From the NCBI RefSeq assembly GCF_900103455.1, contig NZ_FNHI01000015.1, positions 62,001 to 126,000 on the forward strand: DNA of 64,000 bases. Direction: 5' to 3'. A program made the translations under genes and the position numbers. Within the stretch, counting starts at the first letter, position 1; each line of letters begins with the position of its first letter. The notes below the pieces were generated by a model. That model worked only from the letters and a program-made list of their open reading frames with translations. It was not told the origin of the DNA and did no database searches. Shown piece after piece: positions 25,203-33,186 of the stretch. Source of the stretch: Streptomyces wuyuanensis. Its GTDB lineage: Bacteria; Actinomycetota; Actinomycetes; Streptomycetales; Streptomycetaceae.

Positions 25203-26078
25203 ATGGTGCGGCGCATCGACGTGACCGGTACGGCCGGTGTACGGCTCGCAGCCTGGGAGTTCGCCGACCCGCCCAAGGGGCGCGGCGAGACGGACCGCGC
25301 CCCGGGCGTCTTACTCCTCCACGGACTGATGGGCCGGGCCTCGCACTGGGCCCCCACCGCCCGCTGGCTGGCCGAGCGGCACCGGGCGGTCGCCCTCGAC
25401 CAGCGGGGGCACGGCCGCAGCGAGCGGCCCGCCGACGGCGCGTTCACCAGAGAGGCGTACGTAGCAGACGCGGCGGCCGCGGTGGAGCAGTTGGGGCTGG
25501 CACCGGCCGTCGTCGTCGGCCACTCCATGGGCGCCCTCACCGCCTGGCAGCTCGCCGCCGAGCGTCCCGACCTCGTCCAGGCCCTGGTCGTCTGCGACAT
25601 GCGCGCCTCCGCGCTCGGGGCCGCCTCCCAGCGGGAGTGGGAGGACTGGTTCCGCTCGTGGCCCGTGCCCTTCGCGACACTTGCCGACGTGCGCAAGTGG
25701 TTCGGCGAGGACGACCCCTGGGTGGAGCGTCCCAACCCCGCGCGGGGCGAGTTCTTCGCCGAGGTGATGGCCGAACGGGCGGACGGCTGGCGCCCCGTCT
25801 TCTCCCGCCGCCAGATGCTGCGGTCCCGGGCGACCTGGGTGCACGACGCGCACTGGGACTCGCTCGCCCAGGTCACGTGCCCGACGCTCGTGGTGCGCGG
25901 GCTCGACGGGGAGTTGGGCCGGGCGGAGGCCCAGGAGATGGTCCGCGTCCTGCCCCGCGGGCACTACGCGGAGGTGGCGGACGCCGGCCATCTCGTCCAC
26001 TACGACCAGCCGGACGCCTGGCGCGCGGTCGTCGAACCCTTCCTGGAAGGTGTCCTGACGGCCGGCCCGACAGCTTGA
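25203..26078 (+). CDS. alpha/beta hydrolase with a TTA codon
   Basis: A 291-residue alpha/beta hydrolase. The oxyanion HG motif is LLLHGLMG (about residues 37-44), the nucleophile elbow is GHSMGA with Ser108, the acid is in RGLDGE and the catalytic His is in DAGHLVHYD. It should hydrolyse an ester, lactone, amide or C-C bond; substrate unknown. The leucine at residue 37 is TTA (25311-25313), the only TTA I found in the window, implying dependence on the bldA tRNA and late expression. A LexA-like box lies upstream. It is convergent with the SSI gene. Confidence 0.9.
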   Translation: MVRRIDVTGTAGVRLAAWEFADPPKGRGETDRAPGVLLLHGLMGRASHWAPTARWLAERHRAVALDQRGHGRSERPADGAFTREAYVADAAAAVEQLGLAPAVVVGHSMGALTAWQLAAERPDLVQALVVCDMRASALGAASQREWEDWFRSWPVPFATLADVRKWFGEDDPWVERPNPARGEFFAEVMAERADGWRPVFSRRQMLRSRATWVHDAHWDSLAQVTCPTLVVRGLDGELGRAEAQEMVRVLPRGHYAEVADAGHLVHYDQPDAWRAVVEPFLEGVLTAGPTA

Positions 26079-26288
26079 CGGCCCGACGGGGCCGCGGACG
26101 GCGAGCCATGCCGGGGCGTGCCCGCACCGGATTCCCGCCCGGAGTTCCGCGGGTACGCCCCCGTGCGTTCGCCTCGGCGCGGCTCGCCCCTTCCGCGCCG
26201 CCCGCCTCCGCGCCGGTTCCGCGCGGGACCGGACGGCCGGGGAGGGGGCCGTCCGGTCCACGGTGTGCCGACACGGCGCGTCGACGGT

Positions 26289-26330
26289 GCGGCGGACCGG
26301 GACCGCCGTCGTATCGCCCCGGTCCGCCGC
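26289..26330 (-). terminator. 13-bp stem terminator of the SSI gene
   Basis: GCGGCGGACCGGG (26289-26301) pairs perfectly with 26318-26330 across a 16-base loop. It lies 13 bases past the SSI stop codon and probably also blocks read-through from the convergent hydrolase. Confidence 0.75.
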
Positions 26331-26343
26331 GGCTGAGGGTGAC

Positions 26344-26784
26344 TCAGAAGGCGAAGACGGCCGAGCCGTTCATGCTCTCCCGCATCTCGCACGCGTTGCC
26401 GTAGGTGGCCGACCAGTCGACGCGCTTGCCCTGCCAGACCCCGGTGGCGGTGATCGTGACCGGATCCCACTGCCGGGTGCAGGGGCGGCCGGACGTGCCC
26501 GTCAGCATGGCGAACTCGCCGTCCACCGCCGACAGTTCACTGCAGGCGGCGCGGGCGGACGGGTGGGTGCCGCCGGGTGCCGGCGCGCAGTTGAGGGTGA
26601 CCGCGCGCTCGACGGTCGCCGTCGCGGCGGTCTCGCCCCTGCCGACCGCCAGCACCAGGGCGGACGGCGCGTAGAGCCCCGTGTGACCGGCGGCATCGGC
26701 GTGCGCGGTGCCCGCGGCCAGGCCGCTGAGCACGAGCGCCGCTGCGGAGGCCGTCGCGCCGAGTGTGTGGACGATGTAACGCAT
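26344..26784 (-). CDS. ssi: secreted SSI-type serine protease inhibitor, P1 Arg
   Basis: A 146-residue precursor with a classical signal peptide (MRYIVHTLGATASAAALVLSG, with likely cleavage near AHA-DA, residue 29). The mature part keeps the SSI fold markers: LYAPSALVL, four cysteines (LNCAPA, AACSEL, RPCTRQ, GNACEM) for the two disulfides, and the GVWQGKRV and FAF end. Aligned to SSI, the reactive site CPM-VYDP becomes CTR-QWDP, so P1 is Arg. That predicts trypsin-like specificity. It probably restrains secreted proteases during development. Start ATG 26784 follows AAAGGGG. Confidence 0.93.
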   Translation of the reverse strand: MRYIVHTLGATASAAALVLSGLAAGTAHADAAGHTGLYAPSALVLAVGRGETAATATVERAVTLNCAPAPGGTHPSARAACSELSAVDGEFAMLTGTSGRPCTRQWDPVTITATGVWQGKRVDWSATYGNACEMRESMNGSAVFAF

Positions 26785-27132
26785 GAGTGAACCCCTTTGA
26801 CGGTGTGTGCGGTTGCGGTCGGGAGTCTTGCTGATGCGTACAGTGATCGCACATTCATCACCTGTTTCCGGCCGCATACGTTCAAGGCGTGCCGACCGAA
26901 TGGCCGTTCGGGCAGCTCGGGAGGGGTGTGCAGGCCTGGTGATCGGCTGTCCGGTATATGGACAACGACGAGTGGTCCAACTCAGAACAAAAGCCTGGCC
27001 TGCGAAGACGTGAAACCGATTGCACTTCGGAATGTCGCCGCGCGGCGCCCTTCGGCCTGAATCCGGTGCCTGTGGCGGGCGTTCGCCCGAGGGGCTCGTC
27101 ACGTCCCGCCGTACGCCTTCGTATACAGCGAA
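26785..27132. other. promoter region of the SSI gene; no gene seen
   Basis: No frame here looks coding in either strand. It holds the ssi ribosome site and presumably its promoter, but I cannot name a consensus -35/-10 pair with confidence. G+C is slightly lower than in the neighbouring genes. Confidence 0.4.
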
Positions 27133-27170
27133 GGGCCGGCAGCGGAGTCGTTCGACTCCGTTACCGGCCC
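27133..27170 (-). terminator. two-step hairpin terminator of the PGY-rich membrane protein gene
   Basis: GGGCCGG (27133-27139) pairs with 27164-27170 and CGGAGT (27143-27148) pairs with 27155-27160, giving an interrupted long stem 49 bases past the stop of the minus-strand gene at 27219. Confidence 0.65.
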
Positions 27171-27218
27171 GTCGTCGTGAGGCCGTGCATTCCGCACACG
27201 ACCTCCACAATCGGAGGG

Positions 27219-28100
27219 TCAGCCGATGGGCTTCCTGACCTCCTCGCGAACCTTCAGCGTGTTCGCGGCCGCCGCCCGGAGGTCCAGCGACTCGGGGCTC
27301 TGCGTCGCGGCCTTCGGGGACACTTCGGCGACGGAGCCGTTGGTGTTCCCGTCCGCCCAGGCGCACATGGGGAAGGAGCTCTTGTCGCCGGCCGACGCGG
27401 CGGTCAGGACCTGGCAGGTGACGACGACGTCGGAGCCGGGCACCTCGATGTCCTTCGGCGGCACGGCGATCGTCGCGCCCTCCGATCCGGCCGCGCCCTT
27501 CAGCATGCTCTCCCGGGCGTCGTCCGGGTCCTTGATCCGGCCGTAGAGGGCCGAGAGGACCAGAACCCCGGCCTGCTTCGCGTCGGCGGACGCGTACTGG
27601 CCCACGACCCCCTTCGGGTCGCGGATGTTGGCCTCGCTCGCGCCTGCCAGCGCGGACTCGCCCTGCTCGGACAGGTCCTGGGCCAGTGTGTACTGGCCGC
27701 CCAGCAGCGTCTTGGGAAGGGTGACCTTGTGCGTCGCCTCGGGGAAGGAGCCGGAGCCGCCGCCCCGGTTGCCCGCCCAGCCGAGCACCGCCACGGCGAC
27801 GGCGACCGACACCCCGATGATCGCGGCCTTCGGGCCGGACCAGAACTTCTTCGGCGGCACCGGCGGCGGAGCCCAGCCGCCCTGCTGCGGGAAGGGCGCC
27901 TGCGGCGGCCCCCCGTAGGGGCCTCCCGGCGGCGGGCCGTACGGGCCTCCCTGCTGCGGCGGCCCCCCGTAGGGGCCCGGCTGTCCGGGACCGTACGGAC
28001 CCGGCTGCGGCGGGCCGTAGGGACCGGGCTGGGGTCCGTGGGGCTGCGGCGGACGTCCCGGGTACTGCGGTTGGCCCTGGGGCGGAGGAGGCATGGACAT
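27219..28100 (-). CDS. membrane-anchored protein with Pro/Gly/Tyr-rich N-terminus
   Basis: A 293-residue protein. The first 85 residues are a low-complexity cytoplasmic tail rich in Pro, Gly, Gln and Tyr, with repeated PGPYGPPQ-like units. One membrane segment follows (AAIIGVSVAVAVAVLGWAG, about 92-110), then a domain of about 180 residues outside the membrane with two cysteines (VVTCQVL, PMCAWAD) likely in a disulfide. No enzyme motif is seen. It resembles actinomycete surface proteins of unknown function. A second ATG two codons in is equally possible. It precedes nothing in its strand, and a terminator follows. Confidence 0.75.
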   Translation of the reverse strand: MSMPPPPQGQPQYPGRPPQPHGPQPGPYGPPQPGPYGPGQPGPYGGPPQQGGPYGPPPGGPYGGPPQAPFPQQGGWAPPPVPPKKFWSGPKAAIIGVSVAVAVAVLGWAGNRGGGSGSFPEATHKVTLPKTLLGGQYTLAQDLSEQGESALAGASEANIRDPKGVVGQYASADAKQAGVLVLSALYGRIKDPDDARESMLKGAAGSEGATIAVPPKDIEVPGSDVVVTCQVLTAASAGDKSSFPMCAWADGNTNGSVAEVSPKAATQSPESLDLRAAAANTLKVREEVRKPIG

Positions 28101-28160
28101 GATCCGTACCGTACGTCATGGGCCCGCGGCGCCCGGCGTGCGGTACGGATCAGGCCGCGG

Positions 28161-29774
28161 TCATCCCTTGCTGACGGCCGTCAGGATCTCCGGCAGCCGC
28201 GCGGCCGTCTGGGGGGCGGCCACCCGCAGCCCGCCCCAGGCCACCACCGCGCCGTAAACGGCACCCAGCGGCAGCAGAATCCATATCGCCGACTCGGCGT
28301 TCGCGGCGTTGAGCCAGATCGTCAGCGCGATCAACGGGGAGCACAGCAGCGCCGACGCGATCATCCCGCCGAAGATGGAGATCCACGCGAGCCCGCCCTG
28401 CCCCGGAGCCACGTTCTTGTACGCGCTGTCCTGCGGGATGGAGTACGGGAAGCGCGCCGAGGCCACCGCGCCCGTCGCGATCATGGCGCCGAGCAGCCCG
28501 AGCGCGATTCCCAGTGCCTCCGGCAGTGCCCGCCAGTCGCGCAGCACGGCGGCCGTGGCGACCGTCACCAGCATCGTGTACGGCAGGGTGATCAGCAGCA
28601 GCGCCAGTGCGCGGGCGCGCAGTTCGAGATAGGCGTCACGGGGCGACGCGATGGTCTGCGCGACCATCCAGAACGCGGACGTGTCCTGACCGAACTGGTT
28701 GTACATCTGGATGCCGAGCATCCCCGACGCGAAGCACGCGATGTAGATCGAGCCGGTGCCCTGAAGCGCGTTGAACAGCGGCACGATCAGCCCGATCACC
28801 AGCGCCGTCACCCACGCCGTCTTCGTCTTCGGGTCACGCCAGACGTAGCGGAGGCTGCGCTGCATGACCGGGCCCGTGCGCCCGCCGGGCAGCAGCCGGT
28901 GCAGTCCCGTCGAGGCGCCCCGGCGGGACGGCTCCGAGGCCGCGGCGAGCGTCGAGCCGTCCGGGGCGGTCATCAGCCGGGTGAGGCTGCGCTGCCATCC
29001 GTACAGCAGTCCGGCCAGGGCGGCGGCGGACAGCCCGAGTTGGGCGGCAGCCGTCCCGTACGCGCCGGTGCTCGCCGAGTCGACGGCGCCGAGCGCCGAC
29101 GCCGGCGGGATCCAGCGGACCACGGCCGCCGCCGGGTCCAGTGCCGTGAGTCCGCCCGCCTGGCCGAGGCGCTGCACGCCGAAGTTCACCACCTGGATCC
29201 CGACCGCGATCACCAGACCGCTCAGCACGGCCAGGTCGCGGCCCTTGCGGCTGGTCAGCAGGCGGATGTTGGCGGCGGCCACCGCCCGCGCCAGCGCCAC
29301 GCACACCAGCAGCGCCAGCGGCACGGCCACCACCGCGGCCACCACCCCGGCGGCTCCGTGCGCCAGGGCCAGCGCGGCGCCGACCACGAGACAGAGCGTG
29401 AACAGCGGGCCGATGCCCACCAGGGACGCCACCAGCAGGGCCGACACCATGGGGCCCGGCCGCAGCGGCAGCATCACGAGCCGGGTCGGGTCCAGTGTCT
29501 CGTCACCGCTCGGGAAGAACAGCGGGAGGAACGCCCAGCCCAGTGCCAGCACCGCGATCAGCAGCACCACCAGGGAGGCCGCGTGCGCGGTGCCGCGCAG
29601 CAGGACGAAGCCGATCAGCTGGCCCGCGGCGACCAGCAGTGCCAGGACGGCCGAGGTGATGAACGCGGCCGTGCGGCCGGACGACTGCCGCAGCCCGTTG
29701 GCCAGCAGCGACAGCTTCAGCCGTACGAAGACGGACGTGAGCGAGGGGGCCGGGCCGGCCGCCGTGGCCGTCAC
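28161..29774 (-). CDS. ABC transporter permease
   Basis: A 537-residue protein with about twelve hydrophobic segments in two halves joined by a hydrophilic linker near residue 270 (SLTRLMTAPDGSTLAAASEP). It is the membrane part of an ABC exporter of the ABC-2 group. I take the GTG at 29774, which overlaps the stop of the ATPase gene as GTGA, so the two are translationally coupled and form one transporter. No substrate-binding protein is present, which fits an exporter. Cargo is unknown. Confidence 0.85.
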   Translation of the reverse strand: MTATAAGPAPSLTSVFVRLKLSLLANGLRQSSGRTAAFITSAVLALLVAAGQLIGFVLLRGTAHAASLVVLLIAVLALGWAFLPLFFPSGDETLDPTRLVMLPLRPGPMVSALLVASLVGIGPLFTLCLVVGAALALAHGAAGVVAAVVAVPLALLVCVALARAVAAANIRLLTSRKGRDLAVLSGLVIAVGIQVVNFGVQRLGQAGGLTALDPAAAVVRWIPPASALGAVDSASTGAYGTAAAQLGLSAAALAGLLYGWQRSLTRLMTAPDGSTLAAASEPSRRGASTGLHRLLPGGRTGPVMQRSLRYVWRDPKTKTAWVTALVIGLIVPLFNALQGTGSIYIACFASGMLGIQMYNQFGQDTSAFWMVAQTIASPRDAYLELRARALALLLITLPYTMLVTVATAAVLRDWRALPEALGIALGLLGAMIATGAVASARFPYSIPQDSAYKNVAPGQGGLAWISIFGGMIASALLCSPLIALTIWLNAANAESAIWILLPLGAVYGAVVAWGGLRVAAPQTAARLPEILTAVSKG

Positions 29775-30598
29775 CGCGCACCGCCGCCGAGCCAGTCGAG
29801 CGCGTCGCCGGTGTCCCGCCCGTTCGCGCCGACGAGTTGGAGGAAGGCGTCCTGCAGGGACCTCGCCGAGCCGCGGACCTCCGCGAGTGGGCCGTGCGCC
29901 CTGATCCGGCCGGCGGCCATTACCGCGACCCAGTCGCACAGCGACTCCACCAGCTCCATCACATGGCTGGAGAACACGACGGTCGCTCCGGACGCGGTGT
30001 ACCGCTCCAGGACCCCCCGGATGGTCTGGGCGGAGACCGGGTCGACGCCCTCGAACGGCTCGTCCAGGAAGAGCACCTGCGGATTGTGCAGCAGCGCCGC
30101 CGCCAGACCGATCTTCTTGCGCATGCCAGTCGAGTAGTCGACGACCAGCTTGTGCCGGGCGCCCGCGAGATCCAGCACGTCCAGCAGCTGAGCGGCCCGC
30201 TTGTCGACCTCCTCGCCCGGGAGCCCGCGCAACCTGCCGGTGTAGGAGAGGAGTTCGCCGCCCGACAGCCGCTCGAACAGCCGCAGGCCCTCGGGCAGGA
30301 CGCCGATGCGGGCCTTCACCTCGACCGGGTCCTTCCAGACGTCGTGCCCGACGACCTCGATGCGACCCTGGTCGGGGCGGAGCAGCCCGGTGATCATCGA
30401 CAGCGTGGTGGTCTTGCCGGCGCCATTGGGTCCGACCAGGCCGATGAACTTGCCCGCGGGCAGGTCGAGATCGACGCCGGCGACCGCGATCTGTTCGCCG
30501 AACCGCTTCCAGAGCCCTTCGACGCGCACGGCGGGCGGCGCCGCTCCGGCCGCGCCGCCCGCGGTGTCCATCGTCCGGTTCGATGCCTGGTCCGGCAT
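29771..30598 (-). CDS. ABC transporter ATP-binding protein
   Basis: A 275-residue ATPase of the DRA/CcmA export group. Walker A is GPNGAGKTT (about residues 55-63), the signature is a degenerate DYSTGMRKKIGLA, Walker B is VLFLDEPF and the switch His is in SSHVMEL. The STGM form of the signature is common in ABC-2 exporters. It drives the permease encoded just downstream. The N-terminal 22 residues are an Ala/Gly-rich extension. The gene ends 41 bases from the prim-pol gene, which runs in the same direction upstream and could share its transcript. Confidence 0.93.
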   Translation of the reverse strand: MPDQASNRTMDTAGGAAGAAPPAVRVEGLWKRFGEQIAVAGVDLDLPAGKFIGLVGPNGAGKTTTLSMITGLLRPDQGRIEVVGHDVWKDPVEVKARIGVLPEGLRLFERLSGGELLSYTGRLRGLPGEEVDKRAAQLLDVLDLAGARHKLVVDYSTGMRKKIGLAAALLHNPQVLFLDEPFEGVDPVSAQTIRGVLERYTASGATVVFSSHVMELVESLCDWVAVMAAGRIRAHGPLAEVRGSARSLQDAFLQLVGANGRDTGDALDWLGGGAR

Positions 30599-30638
30599 GT
30601 TCCGCCGCCTTCCGTCGTCCCCGTCGTACGGGACAACC

Positions 30639-31328
30639 CTACGATCGGCGGCCCCGTTCGTCGGCGGCCTGCCGACCGCACGCGTAGGCGAGCGGGCTGA
30701 TCAGCTCCTCGGCGTCCGGCAGCCAGCGGTTCACCTGCGTCGGCTTGCGCACCCACTGCACGGCGCCCTGGCCGCCGACGCGGGTCGGCGGCGCCGCCAT
30801 GTACTGCCCGTCGCCGCGAGCCGCCAGGTCGAGCGAGCTGGGCATCCAGCCGAGCCTGCGCACCAGGTCCGTGAGTTTCACGGCCGCGCCCGGCAGGACG
30901 AGGAAGAGCATGCGCCGGTTCGGGGCGCAGGCCACCGGCCCGAGGGCCGCGCCCATCCGCTCCATCCGGGCCAGCGCGAGGAAGCCGGCCGACTCCGGCA
31001 CGTCGAGGGCGTCGAACGTCCGCCCCGTGGGGAGCAGGATCGACGCCTTGGGGTGCTTGCCCCACAGCCGGCGCGCGGCGACGGCGCTGCCGGTCGCCTG
31101 GCCCGACCAGTCCGGCCGGGCGGCGTGCGCCCCCGGCGCATCGCACACGGGCGCGCCGCAGGAGCATCGCTCGGCGCCTTCAACGGCCTCCAGCCAGGTC
31201 CCGGGGAACACGTCCCAGTGGCGCTCCTCCACGTAACGGACCGCGCTGTCCAGCAGTTGTGTGCCGCGCTGTGCGGGGATCTGTGCCGCTTCGGTGAGGC
31301 CGATCGACCCTTCGATGGTGTCTTCCAC
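30639..31328 (-). CDS. bifunctional DNA primase/polymerase (prim-pol) domain protein
   Basis: A protein of about 229 residues matching the small actinobacterial prim-pol group. Markers are the cysteine cluster CSCGAPVCDAPGAHAARPDW and the C-terminal GDGQYMAAPPTRVGG. Such single-domain proteins lack the helicase found in plasmid or phage versions, and no replication role is proven for them. GGGGGGAG precedes several in-frame GTGs; I chose 31328, but 31337 or 31349 could be used. It diverges from the HTH/TPR regulator. Confidence 0.75.
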   Translation of the reverse strand: MEDTIEGSIGLTEAAQIPAQRGTQLLDSAVRYVEERHWDVFPGTWLEAVEGAERCSCGAPVCDAPGAHAARPDWSGQATGSAVAARRLWGKHPKASILLPTGRTFDALDVPESAGFLALARMERMGAALGPVACAPNRRMLFLVLPGAAVKLTDLVRRLGWMPSSLDLAARGDGQYMAAPPTRVGGQGAVQWVRKPTQVNRWLPDAEELISPLAYACGRQAADERGRRS

Positions 31329-31595
31329 GATAAACACAACTCCCCCCACCAGGACGGGTTACGGGCGCGCGGTGCCGCGCGGTGGCGCACCGATCCCGCA
31401 CGTGGGGCGCACGGGTGCACGGACGGGGGCGCGCGTGCGGGCCCGGCCCGGCGGGCGGGTAGCCAGTTGCGGGTGAGCGGCATTCACCCGTAATCGTCCG
31501 AGCTCATTGGCATTCTCCGGATAACGCCGGGAAGTGATCGATGGCAGATCACCACGGAGATCACGACCGGCGCGGTCCGGCACAGGGGGTTAGTG

Positions 31596-32978
31596 ATGGC
31601 AGCGAGGCCACTCGTCGCCCGTCAGCCGAACGAACGGCTGCAGGCGCTGATCCAGGAAGCCGGATGCTCCAACGCCGGTCTGGCCCGCAGGGTCAACATG
31701 GTCGGGGCGGAACGCGGCCTCGATCTGCGCTACGACAAGACGTCGGTGGCGCGCTGGCTGCGCGGGCAGCAACCGCGCGGGCGGGCGCCCGGCATCATCG
31801 CCGAGGCACTGGGCCGCAAGCTGGGCCGCACGGTCACGATCGACGAGATCGGGATGGCCAACGGCAAGAACCTGGCGTCCGGGGTGGGGCTGCAGTTCGC
31901 CCCCACGGTGCCGGGGGCGATCGAGCAGGTCTGCGAGCTGTGGCGCAGCGACGTGGGCCGGCGCGACTTCCTGACCGGCTCGACGGTGGCCGCCTCGGCG
32001 CTCGTGGAGCCGAGCAGGGACTGGCTGATCACCGGGGCGGACGCCCAGGTGGCCCGGCAGGCCGGGGCCCGGGTGGGGCTCCCGGACGTCGAGGCGGTGC
32101 GGGCGATGACGAAGGCGCTGACCGCTCTCGACCACCGGTTCGGGGCCGGGCACGTACGGCCGGTCGTCGTCCACTACCTCAACAGCGTGGTGTCCGGGCT
32201 GCTCTCCGGCTCGTACCGGGAGCCGGTGGGGCGGCAGCTCTTCGCCGCGGTGGCGCGACTCACGGAGCTGGCGGGCTACATGGCCGTCGACACGGGCCAG
32301 CCGGGCCTCGCCCAGCGGTACTACATCCAGGCCCTGCGGCTGGCCCAGGCGGCGGGCGACCGGGCGTACGGGGGGTACGTCCTGGCCGCGTCGATGAGCC
32401 ATCTCGCCGCGGAACTCGGGAACCCGAGGGAGATCGCGCAGCTCGCCCGGGCCGCCCAGGAGGGCGCCCGGGGCCGGGTCACGCCGCGCGTGGAGGCGAT
32501 GTTCCACGCGGCGGAGGCACGGGGGCACGCGCTCCTCGGGGACGTCCGCACCTGCCAGGAGGCGGCGGGCAGGGCGATCGCCGCGCTGGACGGGGCGAAC
32601 CCCGAGTCCGGTGACGATCCGGACTGGATCGCCCACTTCGACCATGCGTACCTCTCCGACGAACTCGCGCACTGCCACCGCGACCTCGGCCAGGCCGACC
32701 AGGCGGCCCGCCGTGCCACCGAGTCCCTGGACGGCCATCCCGAGTCGCGCGCCCGGCGCCGTGCGATCGGCCTGGTGCTGCTGGCCACGGCCCGGCTCCA
32801 GCAGCGCGAGGTCGAGGAGGCCTGCCGCACGGGCACACGGGCGATGGAACTCCTCGGCACCCTCCGCTCCAACCGCGGCACGGAGTACCTGGAGGACCTG
32901 CAGCAGCGGCTGGAGCCGTACGCGGCGGAGCCGTCGGTGCGGGAGTTCGCCGCGAGGCTGCAGCTGCAGGCGGCCTGA
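31596..32978 (+). CDS. HTH/TPR-type developmental regulator-like protein
   Basis: A 460-residue protein. The N-terminal XRE-like HTH (about residues 15-75: LIQEAGCSNAGLARRVN and TSVARWLRGQQPRGRAP) is followed by a linker with DVGRRDFLTGSTVAASALVE and then many helical repeats of TPR type up to the C-terminus. The layout is that of the NsdA family, which represses sporulation and antibiotic production in Streptomyces. The internal RRDFL plus hydrophobic stretch looks like a Tat signal but lies about residue 128. The ATG at 31596 has AGGGGG six bases upstream. Target genes unknown. Confidence 0.85.
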   Translation: MAARPLVARQPNERLQALIQEAGCSNAGLARRVNMVGAERGLDLRYDKTSVARWLRGQQPRGRAPGIIAEALGRKLGRTVTIDEIGMANGKNLASGVGLQFAPTVPGAIEQVCELWRSDVGRRDFLTGSTVAASALVEPSRDWLITGADAQVARQAGARVGLPDVEAVRAMTKALTALDHRFGAGHVRPVVVHYLNSVVSGLLSGSYREPVGRQLFAAVARLTELAGYMAVDTGQPGLAQRYYIQALRLAQAAGDRAYGGYVLAASMSHLAAELGNPREIAQLARAAQEGARGRVTPRVEAMFHAAEARGHALLGDVRTCQEAAGRAIAALDGANPESGDDPDWIAHFDHAYLSDELAHCHRDLGQADQAARRATESLDGHPESRARRRAIGLVLLATARLQQREVEEACRTGTRAMELLGTLRSNRGTEYLEDLQQRLEPYAAEPSVREFAARLQLQAA

Positions 32979-32983
32979 CCGGG

Positions 32984-33015
32984 CCCCGGGGCGGTCCCGC
33001 GGGACCGCCCCGGGG
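32984..33015 (+). terminator. 15-bp stem terminator after the HTH/TPR gene
   Basis: CCCCGGGGCGGTCCC (32984-32998) pairs with 33001-33015, five bases past the stop codon. The innermost pairs must open to make a loop. It is GC-rich without a long T-tract, as usual in Streptomyces. Confidence 0.7.
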
Positions 33016-33186
33016 GTTCGCGCGGCCGCGCCCGGGCGCGCTGTCTCCGCGCCCCCGGATGGATCTTGAGCCATAACAGCGTCTCCGCGGACGTTCTTGT
33101 TACCGCCACCACACGTGTGTGCGGACGCCCTGAGTCACCCGGTAGCGTGAACCGACGATTCCGTAGGTTTACACGTAGGAGTCCCG

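Noticed and set aside
26958..30137. A 1059-codon open frame on the plus strand opposite the PGY-rich protein and ABC genes
   Set aside because: Composition is Arg/Gly/His-rich and random. The minus-strand frames carry clear ABC motifs and codon bias.
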